A stretch of DNA of 64,000 nucleotides from an uncultured Gemmata sp. Lineage in GTDB: Bacteria; Planctomycetota; Planctomycetia; Gemmatales; Gemmataceae. Shown here piece after piece: positions 62,312 to 64,000 of this stretch. The notes below the pieces were generated by a model, which was not told the DNA's origin, ran no database searches, and was given only the letters and a program-made list of their open reading frames with translations. The number at the start of each line of letters is the position of its first letter. Position 1 is the first letter of the stretch. Location: the NCBI GenBank assembly GCA_937924775.1, contig CALDUT010000008.1, positions 1-64,000 on the forward strand. The letters are read 5' to 3'. Position numbers and translations under genes: made by a program.

Positions 62312-63169
62312 CTATCCTTCGGTGGCGCCGCAGTCTTTCAGAATAGCGCGGAAGGCTTCCACCGCGTAGGGGAAGAGGTCGGGCCCGGTGATGCCGCCGG
62401 TGGGGCCGCCGCCGCGGAGGTGCGGTTCCATCACCGCGAAGCCATCGTAGCCCATCGCCACGGCTCCGCGGATGCTGTGGGCGATGTGGCCGTCGCCGGT
62501 GCCGGCGATCATGCCGTAGTCGTGGCCGGCGGCGTGCCCCCCTTTCTTCCAATCTTTGATGTGGAAGTGGGCGGTGAATTCCTTGGTTTTCTCCCATCCT
62601 TCGATGGGGTCGTAGTTGCAGTAGGCGTAGTTGGCGGCATCGTAAGCAGCCCGCAGAGCGGGGCTATTCACCGTGCGGAGAATATCCGCGACACGATCGG
62701 GCGAATCCCCATAGATGCGGTGTTCGTTCTCATGAAACAACACCAGATGGTTCTGGGCAGCCAGTTCGGCCATGGCCGACAAACGCCGCATGACTTCCTC
62801 GCGATACTTCGGCCACTCGGCCGTGTCGAAGTTCGCATCGTTTCCGGGAGGGTAGAAGCTGAAAATGCGAATCCCGCGTGTGCCGAAGAGACCGCACAGT
62901 TCGATAGCGCGTTTGAGTTTATCCAGATGGCTGGGGAAATCCGCGTCGATGGCGACTTTGCCCACCGGGGAACCAATAGCCGACAAACCGAAGCCCTCGC
63001 CATCCAGTAATTTCTTGAATTCTCGAATTTGTTCATCGGACAGCATTACGACATTGGTTTTATAAATCGAACGGAATTCGATGAAGCGGATGCGGCACCG
63101 CTTGAGAACCTCGACTTGTTCGCGAGGATCGGGAGAGATTTCATCGGCGAAGGCACTGAGTCGGAACAT
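62312..63169 (-). CDS. Sugar phosphate isomerase/epimerase-like TIM barrel protein
   Basis: A 285-residue protein of the xylose-isomerase-like TIM-barrel superfamily. It starts MFRLSAFADEISPDPREQVE and contains FIEFRSIYKTNVV, the metal-site segments HENEHRIYGDSPDRVADIL and AYDAANYAYCNYDPIEGWEK, AHFHIKDWKKGGHAAGHDYG, and a C-terminal YDGFAVMEPHLRGGG. Such proteins are abundant in planctomycetes and act on sugars or inositols; the substrate is unknown. The start at 63169 is preferred to ATG 63178, and the longer frame to 63334 lacks family features. Confidence 0.88.
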   Translation of the reverse strand: MFRLSAFADEISPDPREQVEVLKRCRIRFIEFRSIYKTNVVMLSDEQIREFKKLLDGEGFGLSAIGSPVGKVAIDADFPSHLDKLKRAIELCGLFGTRGIRIFSFYPPGNDANFDTAEWPKYREEVMRRLSAMAELAAQNHLVLFHENEHRIYGDSPDRVADILRTVNSPALRAAYDAANYAYCNYDPIEGWEKTKEFTAHFHIKDWKKGGHAAGHDYGMIAGTGDGHIAHSIRGAVAMGYDGFAVMEPHLRGGGPTGGITGPDLFPYAVEAFRAILKDCGATEG

Positions 63170-63337
63170 AGCAAGCATCCGGAGGTTGTGGGAACAATCG
63201 CTATCACAATAGGCGGATTCGCGAACTTCGGCGAGCGGGGGGCCAAGCGGCCCACAGCGACGAATCGACCGTGGCACGGCCCCCACCTGCGTCGCGATTC
63301 CCACCAAGCGGAGCTTTCCTACGGTGTGGACCACGGT

Positions 63338-64000
63338 TCAACCTTGCATGACCGAACCGGACGCCGTCCAACAGATCCGGTGGGGATGCCATCGCAATTC
63401 CTCATCGGCCACTTCTTCCCCCCGGGCGATGCGCCACACCAGTTCGGCGAGGTTGACAGCAGCCACGGCCCGCAAGCCGATGTACGAGGTCGTCAGTCGC
63501 GGGTTGATTTCGATGGCGTAATCTTCGGAACCGTCGTCGCGTTCACCCAAGACTAGATCCACACCAACGAAGCCCCGTAACCCCGGTACACACGCGCTAG
63601 CCCGTAGCGCCAAGTCTACAGCCCGCTGGGCCAAAGACTCAGGAAGGGGTAATTCGCCCCCGGTGTAGTGTAAGCGGTCATCGTCCGACAATCGTTGAAA
63701 GGTTGGCCGCAGTGGTAGCACCTGCCGTGGGCCGCACAGCAGAGCGACACTGGCCGGCTGGCCGGGTACGAATGGCTGTAAGATCATGTCCTGATTGGCT
63801 TTGCATTGAGATAAAGCGGCCGCCCAACCAGCTAGGTCGCGGATGAGGAAGGTATTGGTCGAACCGGCTCCGTCCCGCGGTTTCCATACCAGGGGGAATG
63901 GGTCGTCTGCGGACGGTGGACGGGTCATCGTCGCGGGGGTGGGGATGCCCTGCTGCCGCCAATGGTGGGCCAAACGGTATTTGTCGCCCGTCAGTTTGAT
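63338..64000 (-). CDS. ATP-grasp family ligase, 5' end outside window
   Basis: The frame is open to the right edge of the window (IKLTGDKYRLAHHWRQQGIP), so the N-terminal part is missing. The visible 220 residues have the ATP-grasp core: PLVWKPRDGAGSTNTFLI, DMILQPFVPGQPASVALLCG, and the GFVGVDLVLGE then YAIEINPRLTTSYIGLRAVA metal-binding end. This resembles small-molecule or amino-acid ligases such as MfnD-type tyramine-glutamate ligase, which some planctomycetes carry for C1 metabolism, but the specific reaction is a guess. The gene converges toward the isomerase start after 168 nt. Confidence 0.8.
   Translation of the reverse strand: MKLTGDKYRLAHHWRQQGIPTPATMTRPPSADDPFPLVWKPRDGAGSTNTFLIRDLAGWAAALSQCKANQDMILQPFVPGQPASVALLCGPRQVLPLRPTFQRLSDDDRLHYTGGELPLPESLAQRAVDLALRASACVPGLRGFVGVDLVLGERDDGSEDYAIEINPRLTTSYIGLRAVAAVNLAELVWRIARGEEVADEELRWHPHRICWTASGSVMQG

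Overview
The window is about 64 kb of GC-rich bacterial chromosome. Gene content points to a planctomycete of the Gemmataceae type. The evidence is a giant Ser/Thr kinase fused to WD40 repeats, an OPT-family transporter, a TolC-like lipoprotein, a von Willebrand factor A / secretin-like giant exported protein, a tandem amidohydrolase with a signal peptide, a decayed copy of the 'LLLADWLDEHGD' domain (TIGR02996 type) that is expanded in Gemmata relatives, and lpxB for lipid A. I cannot name the species. No rRNA, tRNA, CRISPR array or intact insertion sequence was seen.

Layout. 1-1.3 kb: a tyrosine recombinase that enters from the left edge and ends in what looks like the C-terminus of a class V aminotransferase, so the left edge may be the border of an integrated element. 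1.5-9 kb: a TPR-like protein, a 50-aa membrane protein, then leftward genes for a DtxR-type regulator, lpxB and a small basic protein, and carB. 9-16.5 kb: two related exported proteins, a CPBP protease, trpC, a GT87-type membrane glycosyltransferase overlapping dapF, and a NIPSNAP protein. 16.6-24.5 kb: WD40 kinase, TerC, an eda-kdgK pair, and a TPR pseudogene broken by frameshifts. 24.6-35 kb: hflX, the giant VWA/STN protein, a coiled-coil protein, and the OPT transporter. 35-42.2 kb: two ACT-domain proteins, the tandem amidohydrolase, an NrnA-like phosphoesterase, and a di-heme membrane cytochrome. 42.4-48.6 kb: hsp20, an ABC-2 polysaccharide exporter pair with a GT4 glycosyltransferase, and a DUF3754-plus-atypical-kinase operon. 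48.7-64 kb: putA, a DUF962/Mpo1-like gene, rpe, a third exported paralogue, a glcF-like gene, a TolC-like gene, a small conserved protein, acpS, pcrA, a sugar isomerase and a truncated ATP-grasp gene.

Most genes are core metabolism: pyrimidine/arginine precursors (carB), tryptophan (trpC), lysine/peptidoglycan (dapF), KDG/KDPG catabolism (kdgK, eda), proline breakdown (putA), pentose phosphate (rpe), lipid A (lpxB) and ACP activation (acpS). Cell-surface genes form a second theme: the ABC exporter plus glycosyltransferase, the TolC-like protein, and three members of one exported family at 9.0, 10.0 and 54.3 kb. No large defence or biosynthetic cluster is present.

The observations I rate highest are: a possible RNA thermometer that hides the ribosome binding site of hsp20; the integrase/aminotransferase chimera at the left edge; the giant VWA-STN-YfaP-like exported protein; the internally duplicated di-heme membrane protein; the three-copy exported family; and the kinase-DUF3754 operon with altered catalytic motifs. 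All functional statements come from reading motifs by eye; no database search was run.
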